The position numbers and the translations under genes were made by a program. 64,000 nt of DNA, taken from contig NZ_JACSGT010000003.1 of the NCBI RefSeq assembly GCF_021504595.1, positions 558,001-622,000 on the forward strand. Reading direction: 5' to 3'. Positions 46,672-57,034 of this stretch are shown here, piece by piece. How positions within the stretch are numbered: position 1 is the first letter of the stretch; every line of letters starts with the position of its first letter. The DNA is from Chryseobacterium indicum (GTDB taxonomy: Bacteria > Bacteroidota > Bacteroidia > Flavobacteriales > Weeksellaceae). Under the pieces are notes generated by a model. The model saw only the letters and a list, made by a program, of their open reading frames with translations, did not search any database and was not told the DNA's origin.

Positions 46672-47958
46672 TTACCTGTTAACCATATCAATATAGTCTC
46701 TTTTTGGAGCCCCTTGGTAAACCTGTCTTGGTCTTCCGATCGGGTCTCCTTTCAGTCTCATTTCTTTCCACTGAGAAATCCATCCCGGAAGTCTTCCTAA
46801 TGCGAACATTACGGTGAACATTTCTGTAGGAATTCCTAATGCTCTGTAGATAATTCCTGAATAGAAATCTACGTTTGGATATAGTTTTCTTTCTACGAAG
46901 TATTCGTCTTCAAGAGCTACTCTTTCCAATTGCATTGCAATATCAAGCGCTTTATCCTGAATTCCTAATGCATTAAGAATATCGTCAGCAGCTTTTTTGA
47001 TGATTTTAGCTCTCGGATCGAAGTTTTTGTATACTCTGTGTCCGAATCCCATTAAACGAAAATTATCGTTTTTATCTTTTGCTTTTGCAATGTATTTAGA
47101 TACATCTCCTCCATCTTTTTCGATCAGTTCAAGCATTTCGATAACTGCCTGGTTTGCTCCACCGTGAAGTGGTCCCCAAAGTGCAGAAACCCCCGCAGAA
47201 ACTGAAGCGAAAAGACCTGTATGAGCAGAACCTACCATTCTTACTGTAGAAGTAGAACAGTTTTGCTCATGATCTGCATGAAGAATTAATAGTTTATCTA
47301 AAGCACCTACAACAACAGGATCAATTTCAAATTCCTGATTTGGCATTCTGAAAGCCATTTTGTAGAAGTTTTCTACATAGTTCAGGCTGTTGTCTCCGTG
47401 ATTAAGCGGCAATCCCTGAGTTTTTCTGTACGTCCATGCGCAAAGGTGAGAGAATTTTGCAATTAACAATTCTGCCGCATGATCCATTTCTTCTTTAGAA
47501 TTTACATTAACTGCTTTTGGATTAAACGCTGTTAACGCTGAAGTTAAAGAAGACAAAACTCCCATTGGGTGAGCAGAACGAGGGAAAGCATCCATGATTT
47601 TTTTCATCTCCTCTGCTACGAAATTATATTTTTTAATGTTTGATTCGAAAGAATTGTACTGATCCTGAGAAGGCAATTCACCGTGTAATAAAAGATACAT
47701 CACTTCTGTGAAGTTAGATTTCTCGGCAATCTGCTCGATCGGATATCCTCTGTAGAATAATTCTCCTTTGTCTCCGTCTAGGTAAGTGATGTCACTAAGT
47801 GTAGCTCCGGTGTTCTTATACCCTAAATCAAGAGTGATTAGACCTGTCTGGTCTCTTAATTTTGAAATATCGATTCCTCTGTCTCCGATAGTACTATCCA
47901 CAATTGGATATTCATATGAATTACCGTCGTAATTCAATATTACCTTGTTGTCTGACAT
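46672..47958 (-). CDS. gltA: Citrate synthase (type II)
   Basis: The enzyme condenses oxaloacetate and acetyl-CoA in the TCA cycle. At 428 residues it has the length of large hexameric bacterial citrate synthases. Motifs include LLILHADHEQNCSTSTVRMV (catalytic His), GPLHGGANQAVIEML (second His) and MGFGHRVYKNFDPRA (Asp loop). The start is ATG 47958. It stands alone, with a likely promoter at 47978-48009 and a terminator. Confidence 0.97.
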   Translation of the reverse strand: MSDNKVILNYDGNSYEYPIVDSTIGDRGIDISKLRDQTGLITLDLGYKNTGATLSDITYLDGDKGELFYRGYPIEQIAEKSNFTEVMYLLLHGELPSQDQYNSFESNIKKYNFVAEEMKKIMDAFPRSAHPMGVLSSLTSALTAFNPKAVNVNSKEEMDHAAELLIAKFSHLCAWTYRKTQGLPLNHGDNSLNYVENFYKMAFRMPNQEFEIDPVVVGALDKLLILHADHEQNCSTSTVRMVGSAHTGLFASVSAGVSALWGPLHGGANQAVIEMLELIEKDGGDVSKYIAKAKDKNDNFRLMGFGHRVYKNFDPRAKIIKKAADDILNALGIQDKALDIAMQLERVALEDEYFVERKLYPNVDFYSGIIYRALGIPTEMFTVMFALGRLPGWISQWKEMRLKGDPIGRPRQVYQGAPKRDYIDMVNR

Positions 47959-47977
47959 TATTTAATTTATTTTTTTC

Positions 47978-48009
47978 TAAATATACTACTTATTACAAAA
48001 TACGGCAAA
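47978..48009 (-). promoter_or_regulatory. Likely citrate synthase promoter
   Basis: On the minus strand TTTG (48009-48006), a 20-nt spacer and TATATTTA (47985-47978) fit the Bacteroidota pattern with one mismatch. Confidence 0.45.
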
Positions 48010-48048
48010 CTAAAAATTTCGCTTGCCGTTATTTATAAATTCGATTAA

Positions 48049-49359
<1,311 letters not shown>

Positions 49360-49364
49360 TCAGA

Positions 49365-49398
49365 CAAATTTAATGAATTTTTGAGTTTTTGAAGCAAA
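49365..49398 (-). promoter_or_regulatory. Enolase promoter
   Basis: On the minus strand TTTG (49398-49395), a 22-nt spacer and TAAATTTG (49372-49365), an exact TAnnTTTG, lie 23 nt before the ATG. Confidence 0.6.
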
Positions 49399-49444
49399 TG
49401 AATGGGAATTTATGGGGTTATTGTGAGTTAAATTTTAGTTAATT

Positions 49445-50731
49445 TTAAAGATTCTTCAGATAATCAATTGATGGAGCAAAAAAATATTCACCTCCTTTTA
49501 GGGTTACGAAACTCCGGAAGTTTAGTTTTTCAGTTTCTTCATTTTCCGGTTTTTCTCCAAAACATGAAGCATTCGCGACGAAGACAACATTTTGTCCGAT
49601 AATTGGATCTTTCATATTATTGGCTCTCAACTGGGATACTTCAAACTGATTCTGAATATTACTCTGAAAGCTCATAAACAAAAGTCCCTTTTTCTCTTTT
49701 GTGTCTTCAATGTCGGTAACGCGTCCATAAGGTATTGCTCTTCTTGCCATAATCATGGTACGGGAATCTTTATCACGTTCATTTGTAGCCCGGATATGGC
49801 TAAGAAAAGGACATTTTCCTTCGGAACCAGTCGGATAATTGAAGTTATTGGTAAGGTTATCCATAATTCCATCTTTTTTTGATAAAATATGAGGAGTTCC
49901 ATCTTCAAATCTTCCTACCATTACTGCTCCCACAATTTCATCATCCTCCAAATTCATCATTTCGGCAATATGCCTTTCCTGTTTTTTAAAACCTTTTACA
50001 TCCTGTTCCAGTTTTCTGAAGACAAGAAAACTACCGTATGCATAATCATTATTCGTAAAGGGATCTTTATATAGCACCTGTGATAATGAAAATTTCGGAT
50101 CAAATGCTAAATTTCCAGAATATTTTTTTTTGTATTCTTCTATCTCTTCCTTGAAAAAGAGAGGCTGGCTAATTCCATCCGCATATCCGAAATGCTCAAT
50201 ACCATCTCCGTCGTTATTTCTAATGACATTTCCATTCTCTATTTTCAGAATTTGTGAAAAATGATTTAACTCTTCTATAAAAACCTGTTTTTGTTTCTGA
50301 AGAGTGTCGTAATCATCATCACCAATCAGAAGCATTGCATGAATATTTTCCTGATATCCTTCTTCCCAGTCTTTAACATGAGGATCATTCAGTTTAGCAT
50401 CCTTCATACTGGATAAAAAATTAGCATTCGCTCCCAGATAATCATATCCCTCATGCGTAAGATAAAGCCCAAGAAATACACCACCAGAAACACCATTTTT
50501 TTTGAATTGTATAGTTTCTTTCAATTGCTTTTTACAGGAGGTGATCTTTTCTGAAAAATTTTTCAGCCATTGCACTGCGTCAGTCCTGTTATTTCTGTAA
50601 AATCTTACAAAGATGTGTGCTGTAAAATTTCTGCCGTGTCCTTTTAGAATATTTCCCTGTAGATTTTCAAATAATTCATCATAAGATAGGTCATACATAT
50701 CTACGGGCATATTATTTTTTAAATTAATCAT
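49445..50731 (-). CDS. Dyp-type heme peroxidase
   Basis: DyP peroxidases use heme and peroxide to oxidise dyes and other substrates. The protein has 428 residues and lacks a signal. The distal motif GYADGISQP holds the catalytic Asp (GxxDG), the proximal heme His is in FLSHIRATNERD, and the Arg is in MARRAIPYGRV. N-terminally LQGNILKGHGRNFTAHIF is typical. It is translated 9 nt after a signal-bearing envelope protein, so the three genes 52927-49445 likely form one unit. The role of the neighbours is unknown. Confidence 0.88.
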   Translation of the reverse strand: MINLKNNMPVDMYDLSYDELFENLQGNILKGHGRNFTAHIFVRFYRNNRTDAVQWLKNFSEKITSCKKQLKETIQFKKNGVSGGVFLGLYLTHEGYDYLGANANFLSSMKDAKLNDPHVKDWEEGYQENIHAMLLIGDDDYDTLQKQKQVFIEELNHFSQILKIENGNVIRNNDGDGIEHFGYADGISQPLFFKEEIEEYKKKYSGNLAFDPKFSLSQVLYKDPFTNNDYAYGSFLVFRKLEQDVKGFKKQERHIAEMMNLEDDEIVGAVMVGRFEDGTPHILSKKDGIMDNLTNNFNYPTGSEGKCPFLSHIRATNERDKDSRTMIMARRAIPYGRVTDIEDTKEKKGLLFMSFQSNIQNQFEVSQLRANNMKDPIIGQNVVFVANASCFGEKPENEETEKLNFRSFVTLKGGEYFFAPSIDYLKNL

Positions 50732-50739
50732 GATATTTT

Positions 50740-52029
50740 TTATTTAAATGAAATTGTATTTACTTTTGAAAGATTATAGGTAATACCGAAGAAGTGACCG
50801 AATTTAAATTGTTTTACCATAGGAATTTGTCCATCGTTACCTAAATTATATTGTCCTCCATTATAATAACCCTCTCTTAATCTGTCTACAACCCCCATTG
50901 TAAGACCGCCAGAAAGAATCCATCTTTCTTCTTTTCCCAGTACTAAGCCTAAACCAAGAGCAAGCTGAAATTTTTGATTTTGTGTGAAAATAAATCCAAA
51001 ATTCAGATTTGGCTGTACCCATGAATTAATTCTAAAGCCTGTATTTATAGTTGAGCCCACTGCAAAATCATATGTACCCGCATTTTTTTTAAGAATCATT
51101 TTTTTTGCAGCATCTGTTCCATCTTTGGTTTCATAAACATCATCAAACAAACTTGTAAGGAAAATACCTGCACTAATATCTATTTTAAGACCTCCTGTTA
51201 TCCAAACTTTGTATTTGCTGGAAAAATTTTCATCCTCAGAATTATTTGTTTTGTTAATTCTCTTAACGGTAAATTCTATCGCATCTATATTCTTTCCCTG
51301 ATGCTCCATCGGCAAGGTGTAAAATTCATTTGAAAAGAAAAATTTACCTTCAAAATTTTTCAAAATAGCTGTTGCTTTATCAAAATTGAATTTTACATCC
51401 ACCCTGGCTTTCTCTTTTTCTTTTTCCGAAAATGCATCCTTGTATTCTATTTCTCCATGTTCAAAACAAGATTTATTTTTTTCAGCTTCATAATGAAGAT
51501 TTTTTACCAGATCGAATAGCACGTCTCTTTCCTTAACAAAATCATTTCCCAAACTTTCTTTATTAGAATAAACAAGTTCGAACTTATCTATGGAAATATC
51601 TAATTTTTCTAAATTTTCCTTTAGCTTAGGATTTTCTATAAGAAGTGCTTTATAGGTTTCTATATCGTACTCTTCCTTCGGAGCTTCTGCAATCTTTTCT
51701 GATCCTATTTTAAGAGCATTTATTCCGTCGGTATTCATAAAAAGTGTAACCGGAGCTCCATTTACTCTGTAATTGTATTTCAAAGGATTCCCGTTCACAA
51801 GCTTCATTGCAATTAAATCTCCAGATCTTACTGAAAGCCATTTCGACTTACGCTTATTATTAAATTCAGTTTTTGGATTTTGAGAATTATCCATTCTATT
51901 ATCTTCAAAAATAACAGCATCTTTGTCCGGAGAAGATAAATCTACAGTTAAGACCTTAGTGTGTTGTGCCATCAAGGAAGTTGAAAATGCAAAAACACAT
52001 ATTACAATACTTTTAGTCAAAGTTTTCAT
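50740..52029 (-). CDS. Secreted/outer-membrane protein of the DyP operon, unknown
   Basis: A signal peptide (cut after TSLMA) leads a 429-residue protein. The middle is charged and helical (KEKEKARVDVKFNFDKATAI). The last 130 or so residues alternate hydrophobics (GTYDFAVGSTINTGFRI, LNFGFIFTQNQKFQLALGLG, FKFGHFFGITYNLSKV), as in a small outer-membrane barrel. I recognise no family. It lies between a membrane protein gene and the DyP gene. Confidence 0.6.
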   Translation of the reverse strand: MKTLTKSIVICVFAFSTSLMAQHTKVLTVDLSSPDKDAVIFEDNRMDNSQNPKTEFNNKRKSKWLSVRSGDLIAMKLVNGNPLKYNYRVNGAPVTLFMNTDGINALKIGSEKIAEAPKEEYDIETYKALLIENPKLKENLEKLDISIDKFELVYSNKESLGNDFVKERDVLFDLVKNLHYEAEKNKSCFEHGEIEYKDAFSEKEKEKARVDVKFNFDKATAILKNFEGKFFFSNEFYTLPMEHQGKNIDAIEFTVKRINKTNNSEDENFSSKYKVWITGGLKIDISAGIFLTSLFDDVYETKDGTDAAKKMILKKNAGTYDFAVGSTINTGFRINSWVQPNLNFGFIFTQNQKFQLALGLGLVLGKEERWILSGGLTMGVVDRLREGYYNGGQYNLGNDGQIPMVKQFKFGHFFGITYNLSKVNTISFK

Positions 52030-52105
52030 GGCTATTTTGTTTTTAAATGTTAATAAATTTTATCGAAGGGATTTTGAATTTCGACAATATCCTGTCTGGA
52101 CATTT

Positions 52106-52927
52106 TTATTTTTTATTATTCGCTAAATTAAGTTCACCTATCCCTTTAACGAACGTATTAATGAGGGTTTCAATAATTTTTTTAGAAAATAAGGCACAAA
52201 GCAAACAGTAGCACGCAAACACAAAGTAATCCAGATAGGTATTAAATTCTAAGACTTTACTATCTCCCGCTTTTAAGATAAGGACTGCAAAAAAAGATGA
52301 AATCACTCCAAAAAGTATTCTTGAGACAGACTTATTCTTTTCCTCTTCAATCTTATCTAATAACACTTCCATCTTATCTTCTACATTTTGTATCGCTTCT
52401 GTCATGGGTTTTACTTCAGAAGCAGCAATGCCTTGATTTTCAAATTTTTCACATAACTCCTTCATTTCCAACGCTTCCTGTTTAACTTCATTATTAGCTT
52501 GCAGCATATCTTCTAAATACCGATAATATCCACTCGCTAAACCTCCCAAAATACCGCATACAATAATAATGATGCATAATTTTAGCGGCGCATTGTGTGA
52601 TGATTGCTTCTCCGGAAAGATTAGGGTATTTTTTTCTTTTTGGATTTCCCTGAATTTATTAATGTTTACCTTTAAATTCTGTTCCAGAACAGGTTTTACT
52701 TTCGGTTGGGCGGTATCCGCAATTAGTTTCAAAATATCATTATTTTGATCCTGAAGGGTAATTTCTATTTTTTCTACCTGAGCCGAGTCATCTTTTAAAA
52801 CTTTATTTTTATATAAAGTATTATCATTTGGCTCTCCAATAAAATAGAGTGTCACACCTCCCAAAACACAGATTAAGATCAGCAGTAAAGCAGTCCAGTT
52901 ATACTTTTTCTGATTTAAAGTTTTCAT
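52106..52927 (-). CDS. Inner-membrane coiled-coil protein of the DyP operon, unknown
   Basis: The 273-residue protein has one N-terminal helix (about 13-31), a soluble part, a second helix (about 117-135), a coiled coil (NNEVKEALEMKELCEKFENQ-like region to KEENKSV, about 140-200) and two C-terminal helices (about 200-250). There is no recognised domain. Its 5' end, ATAGCCATGAAAACTTT, is identical to that of the next gene, possibly a duplicated leader. Confidence 0.55.
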   Translation of the reverse strand: MKTLNQKKYNWTALLLILICVLGGVTLYFIGEPNDNTLYKNKVLKDDSAQVEKIEITLQDQNNDILKLIADTAQPKVKPVLEQNLKVNINKFREIQKEKNTLIFPEKQSSHNAPLKLCIIIIVCGILGGLASGYYRYLEDMLQANNEVKQEALEMKELCEKFENQGIAASEVKPMTEAIQNVEDKMEVLLDKIEEEKNKSVSRILFGVISSFFAVLILKAGDSKVLEFNTYLDYFVFACYCLLCALFSKKIIETLINTFVKGIGELNLANNKK

Positions 52928-53011
52928 GGCTATTAATTTTTAAATTTCTCCTTCAAAGTTCCTTTAAAAACAAACCTCTGTCAATTACACAAATGGGTGA
53001 TTTAAAACAAA

Positions 53012-53037
53012 AAACAGCACCATAAATGATGCTGTCT
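53012..53037 (-). terminator. Intrinsic terminator of the two-component operon
   Basis: On the minus strand ACAGCA pairs with TGCTGT around a short loop with one mismatch, followed by a run of six Ts. It lies 22 nt after the kinase stop. Confidence 0.8.
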
Positions 53038-53058
53038 GTGTTTAATATTTAAAATTTC

Positions 53059-53838
53059 TTATAAATCGATTCTGAAAAACAGATGTGTTCCGTTTTCCGT
53101 GGTGACTTCGCAGTGTCCGTTTTGTTCCTGCATTCTCCGCTTCATATTTCGAAGTCCGTTTCCTTCTGATTTTTCGTGGTTAATTCCTATTCCGTTGTCG
53201 GAGATTTTCATCATGAATTCTTTGTCTTTCTGGATGAATGATAATTTGATCTGATTGGATTGGCTATGCTTGTAAGCATTGTTCAGGGCTTCTTTTAAAC
53301 ATAGAAATAAATTTCGTCTCTGTTCTGTGGGGATTATCGTTTCCAAAACAACGTCTTCGCTTTCTGTTAGCAGGAGAATTTTTGTTTTTTTCAAAAAATT
53401 TTGAGCATACATCTTTGAATAATCGATGAAGCTTCCCAACGTATCGTTTCCTGAATTAAGACTCCAAAGCATTTCCCGCATGGAAAGATTCATTTCTTCG
53501 GAGGTTTTCAGGAGTTCATCAATATCATTTTTCAGATCATCATTTTCAGCTCGTTGTTTTAAAAATTCTGCCTGAAGTTTTAGAGCTGAAATTCCTGCAC
53601 CGAGATCATCGTGCATATCGTGGGAAATTCTTTCGCGTTCTGCTTCTATGGATTTTTGGTTTTCGAGTTCTTTTTGGAGAAGCTGGTTTTGGTGTTCAGC
53701 ATTTAGCTGTTTTTCCTTTAAATAAAGGAGTTGCTTACGATTATACATCAAAACAACAAAAATAATGAACGCTATGAATAACATCATCACAATTACTGCA
53801 ATAACGTAGGTAAGCTTTATTTTATCCAAATAATTCAT
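53059..53838 (-). CDS. Sensor histidine kinase (HisKA_3 type)
   Basis: The kinase has just one helix (about 11-31) and no sensor domain. A coiled stretch leads to the phosphoacceptor H76 in DMHDDLGAGISALKLQ. The N-box is FLCLKEALNNAYKHSQ and the G-boxes are ISDNGIGINH and GNGLRNMKRRMQ. It pairs with the LuxR-type regulator at 55211 in one operon. Two other genes sit between them, so the small membrane protein next to it may be the true sensor. Confidence 0.9.
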   Translation of the reverse strand: MNYLDKIKLTYVIAVIVMMLFIAFIIFVVLMYNRKQLLYLKEKQLNAEHQNQLLQKELENQKSIEAERERISHDMHDDLGAGISALKLQAEFLKQRAENDDLKNDIDELLKTSEEMNLSMREMLWSLNSGNDTLGSFIDYSKMYAQNFLKKTKILLLTESEDVVLETIIPTEQRRNLFLCLKEALNNAYKHSQSNQIKLSFIQKDKEFMMKISDNGIGINHEKSEGNGLRNMKRRMQEQNGHCEVTTENGTHLFFRIDL

Positions 53839-53866
53839 TCTAAATTTAATAAGTGAGTTATTAGTT

Positions 53867-54466
53867 TTATTTTAAAGTGTATTTAGAATAACTACTTTTA
53901 TTGCAAAAAATGCCTTTGAGGAAAAATATATAACAAAAAATTGTAACCCCTTGATAAAAACAATTTATACCATAAAAAAAAACACTGTCTTTTTCAGCAA
54001 AAAATAATGATGGGATAATCCTCATGAGAAATATATTACTCCATAATAGTAGTCCAGAACAGAACCAAAACTCCTGTTTATCATAGATTGAAATTTCGTT
54101 AGGGTTTTTAATTTGTTGAATCATCCATCCCAAACTTAGAAAAACATAAACGAAACTTTGTGTAACAGGTAATAAATTTTCGCTTCCAATAATATCTCTT
54201 ATAAATACACTAATAATGATTATAAATAAAAAAATATATCTATTATATCTTAATTTAAAAAGTTCTTTAAAATAAAATATAAAAAATAAAATATAATAAA
54301 CTTTCGTGTATTTATAAATATTTCCGTCAAAAACTTTTGTAAATATGAGAAGCTCTGACAGGAAAACTACAAAAAAATATAAATAAAGAAATCTTTGTCT
54401 TGCCAATTCATTTTTAAAAGAATAAGCAAGACAAAGAAAAGTTATAAATAAATAAAATTCATGCAT
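53867..54466 (-). CDS. Multi-span membrane protein inside the two-component operon
   Basis: It has 199 residues with six or so helices and an extreme AT and Phe/Ile/Tyr content. There is no recognised family. It lies 1 nt from the upstream gene and 28 nt from the kinase gene, so it is translated in that operon. It may serve as sensor for the sensor-less kinase; this is inference. Confidence 0.6.
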   Translation of the reverse strand: MHEFYLFITFLCLAYSFKNELARQRFLYLYFFVVFLSELLIFTKVFDGNIYKYTKVYYILFFIFYFKELFKLRYNRYIFLFIIIISVFIRDIIGSENLLPVTQSFVYVFLSLGWMIQQIKNPNEISIYDKQEFWFCSGLLLWSNIFLMRIIPSLFFAEKDSVFFYGINCFYQGVTIFCYIFFLKGIFCNKSSYSKYTLK

Positions 54467-54467
54467 A

Positions 54468-55205
54468 TTAACATCCAGGAGGTTTCAAACAAAAATCGTC
54501 GTAATAAATATCTTGAAAATTAGAATCTGAAGGAATTTGTGAAGAATTATCCATATCAATTAGTCTAATCATTAATGAAAACCTTAAATTATAATTTGCG
54601 CTTACGGCTGGATAAAATTCTATATATGTATTCGCATTTATTGGTTCAAAATCAAAATTTCCATTAAATGGTATATTAATAATTCTTGTGTTATTTTTAT
54701 ACTTTCCAAAAGAAATCGTTTCTAAGATTCTGTCTGTATATGTCCCTAGATTCACTTCATAATTTGCTATACATTGTCTAAAATCATTATCATTTATTTC
54801 TTTAAGATTACTCATATCAAGTATTGTATAATATTTTTTTTCAAGCTCATCTTCAAAAATTAATTCAAATTTTCCTTCAAAAAATGCCAAATGAATTATT
54901 AAGCCATTTTTATAATTTAATTCGTTCGCCTTGATGCAAAAAACCTTTGTAAGAGCTGACGGATTTTGTGGATCAGAATCATATAACATTTTATATATGT
55001 CATACATATTTTTAGGATGTTTACTTATTGAAGATTTACTTAAAAAAGACATTTTTGCATAATTAATTCTCTTTTCATAAAATTTAAAAAAATTATCTTT
55101 TAAATCCCTCTCTCTCAAAATTGCTTCACAACTTTTATTACATATCTCCTGAATTAAGTTTAGCTTAATTTCCTCACAACTCAGATTTCTCTCCAGGTTT
55201 TCCAT
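54468..55205 (-). CDS. Uncharacterised soluble protein inside the two-component operon
   Basis: The 245-residue protein begins with a helical, charged part (LERNLSCEEIKLNLIQEICN) and continues as a beta-rich domain (FDFEPINANTYIEFYPAV, NYNLRFSLMIRLIDMD). It ends FCLKPPGC. It has no signal peptide or helix. It is 5 nt after the regulator gene. Codon use is more AT-rich than the regulator and kinase, hinting at a different origin. I do not recognise it. Confidence 0.55.
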   Translation of the reverse strand: MENLERNLSCEEIKLNLIQEICNKSCEAILRERDLKDNFFKFYEKRINYAKMSFLSKSSISKHPKNMYDIYKMLYDSDPQNPSALTKVFCIKANELNYKNGLIIHLAFFEGKFELIFEDELEKKYYTILDMSNLKEINDNDFRQCIANYEVNLGTYTDRILETISFGKYKNNTRIINIPFNGNFDFEPINANTYIEFYPAVSANYNLRFSLMIRLIDMDNSSQIPSDSNFQDIYYDDFCLKPPGC

Positions 55206-55210
55206 AATTC

Positions 55211-55843
55211 TCAGTTTTTAAAATGGTTAAATTTATTAATAGCCTCCACTTTGTTATTAACGTGGAGTTTTCTGTAAATGTTTCCGACGTGTTTTTTCAC
55301 GGTATCAATGCTTATGAATTTTTTATCGGCGATTTCTTTGTAGAGCAATCCCTGTGATAAAAGTTCCAGTACTTCTTTTTCCCTTTCCGTAAGTTCATCG
55401 TAGCCTTTTATTTCGGGGAGCTTTCTTTCGAAATGGCTGAGAACTTTTCGGGCAATCGAAAAACTCATCGGAGCACCACCGTTGTATACATCTCTTATTG
55501 AAGAAAGGATTTTATCCATGCTTTCGCCTTTTACAAGGTAGCCCATTGCGCCGGCTTTTAAGGAATTGAAGACTTTTTCGTCATCTTCAAAACTGGTACA
55601 CATGATAAACTGCGTTTGAGGCAATCCCTTCCTAAGCTTTTCGATAATCTCGATACCGAGCATATCCTGTAGCTGAATATCCATCATTACTACATCCGGA
55701 GAAAGGTCAGAAAGATTTTTTAAAGCTTCATTTCCATCAAAAAACTGCGCAACGACTTTCATGTCATCCTGATAATTGATGACTTTCTTCAACGCATTGT
55801 TGTAGTTTTTTTCGTCTTCTACTATGGCTATGGAAATGCTCAT
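55211..55843 (-). CDS. LuxR/NarL-family response regulator
   Basis: The receiver domain has D55 (VVMMDIQLQD) as phosphoacceptor and a late Lys in VKGESMDKI. The output domain is LuxR-type (DELTEREKEVLELLSQGLLY, IADKKFISIDTVKKHV). I start at ATG 55843 (MSISIAIVEDEKNY); the longer frame starts with TTG. It is first in the operon and is divergent from a lipoprotein gene, which may be its target. Confidence 0.92.
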   Translation of the reverse strand: MSISIAIVEDEKNYNNALKKVINYQDDMKVVAQFFDGNEALKNLSDLSPDVVMMDIQLQDMLGIEIIEKLRKGLPQTQFIMCTSFEDDEKVFNSLKAGAMGYLVKGESMDKILSSIRDVYNGGAPMSFSIARKVLSHFERKLPEIKGYDELTEREKEVLELLSQGLLYKEIADKKFISIDTVKKHVGNIYRKLHVNNKVEAINKFNHFKN

Positions 55844-56026
55844 GTCGGTTATTTTGTTTAAGACAAATTTCAACAGAAAACAAAACAAAGTCAATTACCC
55901 TTTTGTGTAATATTCAGAGTTTGAGTTCATAGCTTTTTGGTTTAGTTTTTGTTTTTACTAAATTTAGTGAAAATTATTTTACAAACGAAAATATTTAACA
56001 ATCAATACCTTAAAAAAATTAACATC

Positions 56027-56446
56027 ATGAAAAATGTACTTTTGATCGCTATTTCAGCGATTTCTTTGTCGTTGATAAGCTGCAAAAAAAGTGAAGAAGG
56101 GAATAAAAGTGTTCTGAAAACTAATGATTCCGGTCCCATTTTGGCAGATAACGGCAAAATAGACTCAACGGTAAGCTATGATACAGATATTAATGGAAAG
56201 AAAAGTATAAAGACAGATTATGTGTATAAAGCCACCGACGGAAGTCTCGCAAAAGTTGTTTTTAATTATCCGGAAAAAACAATGAGTATAAGAAGCAATA
56301 ATAAGACTTTCATCCTGGATAAAGTAGAATCCAACGGCAGTGAAACCATCTACGAAAAAATGGATATGAAAGCTACTGTGAAAAAAGACAGCCTGATCCT
56401 GAATCAAGGGAACAATATCATCCAGCTTGTAAAAACCAAAATTTAA
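56027..56446 (+). CDS. Small lipoprotein, unknown
   Basis: The lipoprotein signal ends in LSLISC (Cys about 19), followed by a Lys/Ser/Asn-rich tether and a short beta-rich domain (TDYVYKATDGSLAKVVFNYP, KTFILDKVESNGSETIY). It has 139 residues, with the start at ATG 56027. It is divergent from the response regulator. Confidence 0.7.
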   Translation: MKNVLLIAISAISLSLISCKKSEEGNKSVLKTNDSGPILADNGKIDSTVSYDTDINGKKSIKTDYVYKATDGSLAKVVFNYPEKTMSIRSNNKTFILDKVESNGSETIYEKMDMKATVKKDSLILNQGNNIIQLVKTKI

Positions 56447-56454
56447 AACATAAA

Positions 56455-56486
56455 AAAACCGCTCAGTAATCTGAACGGTTTTTATT
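56455..56486. terminator. Intrinsic terminator
   Basis: AAAACCG (56455-56461) pairs with CGGTTTT (56476-56482) with further inner pairs, then a T-rich tail. It serves the lipoprotein gene and perhaps the ribosomal operon from the other side. Confidence 0.82.
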
Positions 56487-56503
56487 TTTATATCTGATGA
56501 ATA

Positions 56504-57028
56504 TTATTCTTCAGTTTTTTCTTCTGTAGAATCTGCAACTTCAGCCGTTGGCTCAGCAGCTTTTTCTTCTACTACAGGAGCTTCAGCTACTACAGCTTCT
56601 TTCTTAGCTGTTGCAGATCTTCTGCTTCTTCTTGTCGCTTTTTTCTCTTCCGCATTCGGATTGTAAAGCTCGTTGAAGTCTACCAATTCGATAAGAGCAG
56701 TATCAGCAGCATCACCTGGTCTGAATCCTGTTTTGATGATTCTTGTATAACCACCGTTTCTCTCAGCGATTTTTGGAGCTACCGTTCTGAACAATTCAGC
56801 AACTGCTTCTTTATTTTGAAGATATGAAAAAACAATTCTTCTATTGTGTGTAGTATCTTCTTTTGCTTTTGTTAATAGAGGCTCAACATATACTCTTAAA
56901 GCTTTAGCTTTAGCTACAGTAGTGTTGATTCTTTTATGCTCAATTAGAGAACAAGCCATATTAGAAAGCATAGCACTTCTGTGAGAAGCCGTTCTTCCTA
57001 AGTGATTGAATTTTTTACCGTGTCTCAT
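56504..57028 (-). CDS. rplQ: Ribosomal protein L17
   Basis: The first 120 or so residues are L17 ([52 protein letters not shown]). A C-terminal extension of about 50 residues is rich in Ala, Glu, Val and Thr ([20 protein letters not shown]), common in Bacteroidota. It is the last gene of the operon. Confidence 0.97.
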   Translation of the reverse strand: MRHGKKFNHLGRTASHRSAMLSNMACSLIEHKRINTTVAKAKALRVYVEPLLTKAKEDTTHNRRIVFSYLQNKEAVAELFRTVAPKIAERNGGYTRIIKTGFRPGDAADTALIELVDFNELYNPNAEEKKATRRSRRSATAKKEAVVAEAPVVEEKAAEPTAEVADSTEEKTEE

Positions 57029-57034
57029 TATTAA

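Noticed and set aside
46449..46691. 80-residue minus-strand frame before citrate synthase's stop
   Set aside because: It spans the gltA terminator and the decayed plus-strand gene and has no recognisable domain.
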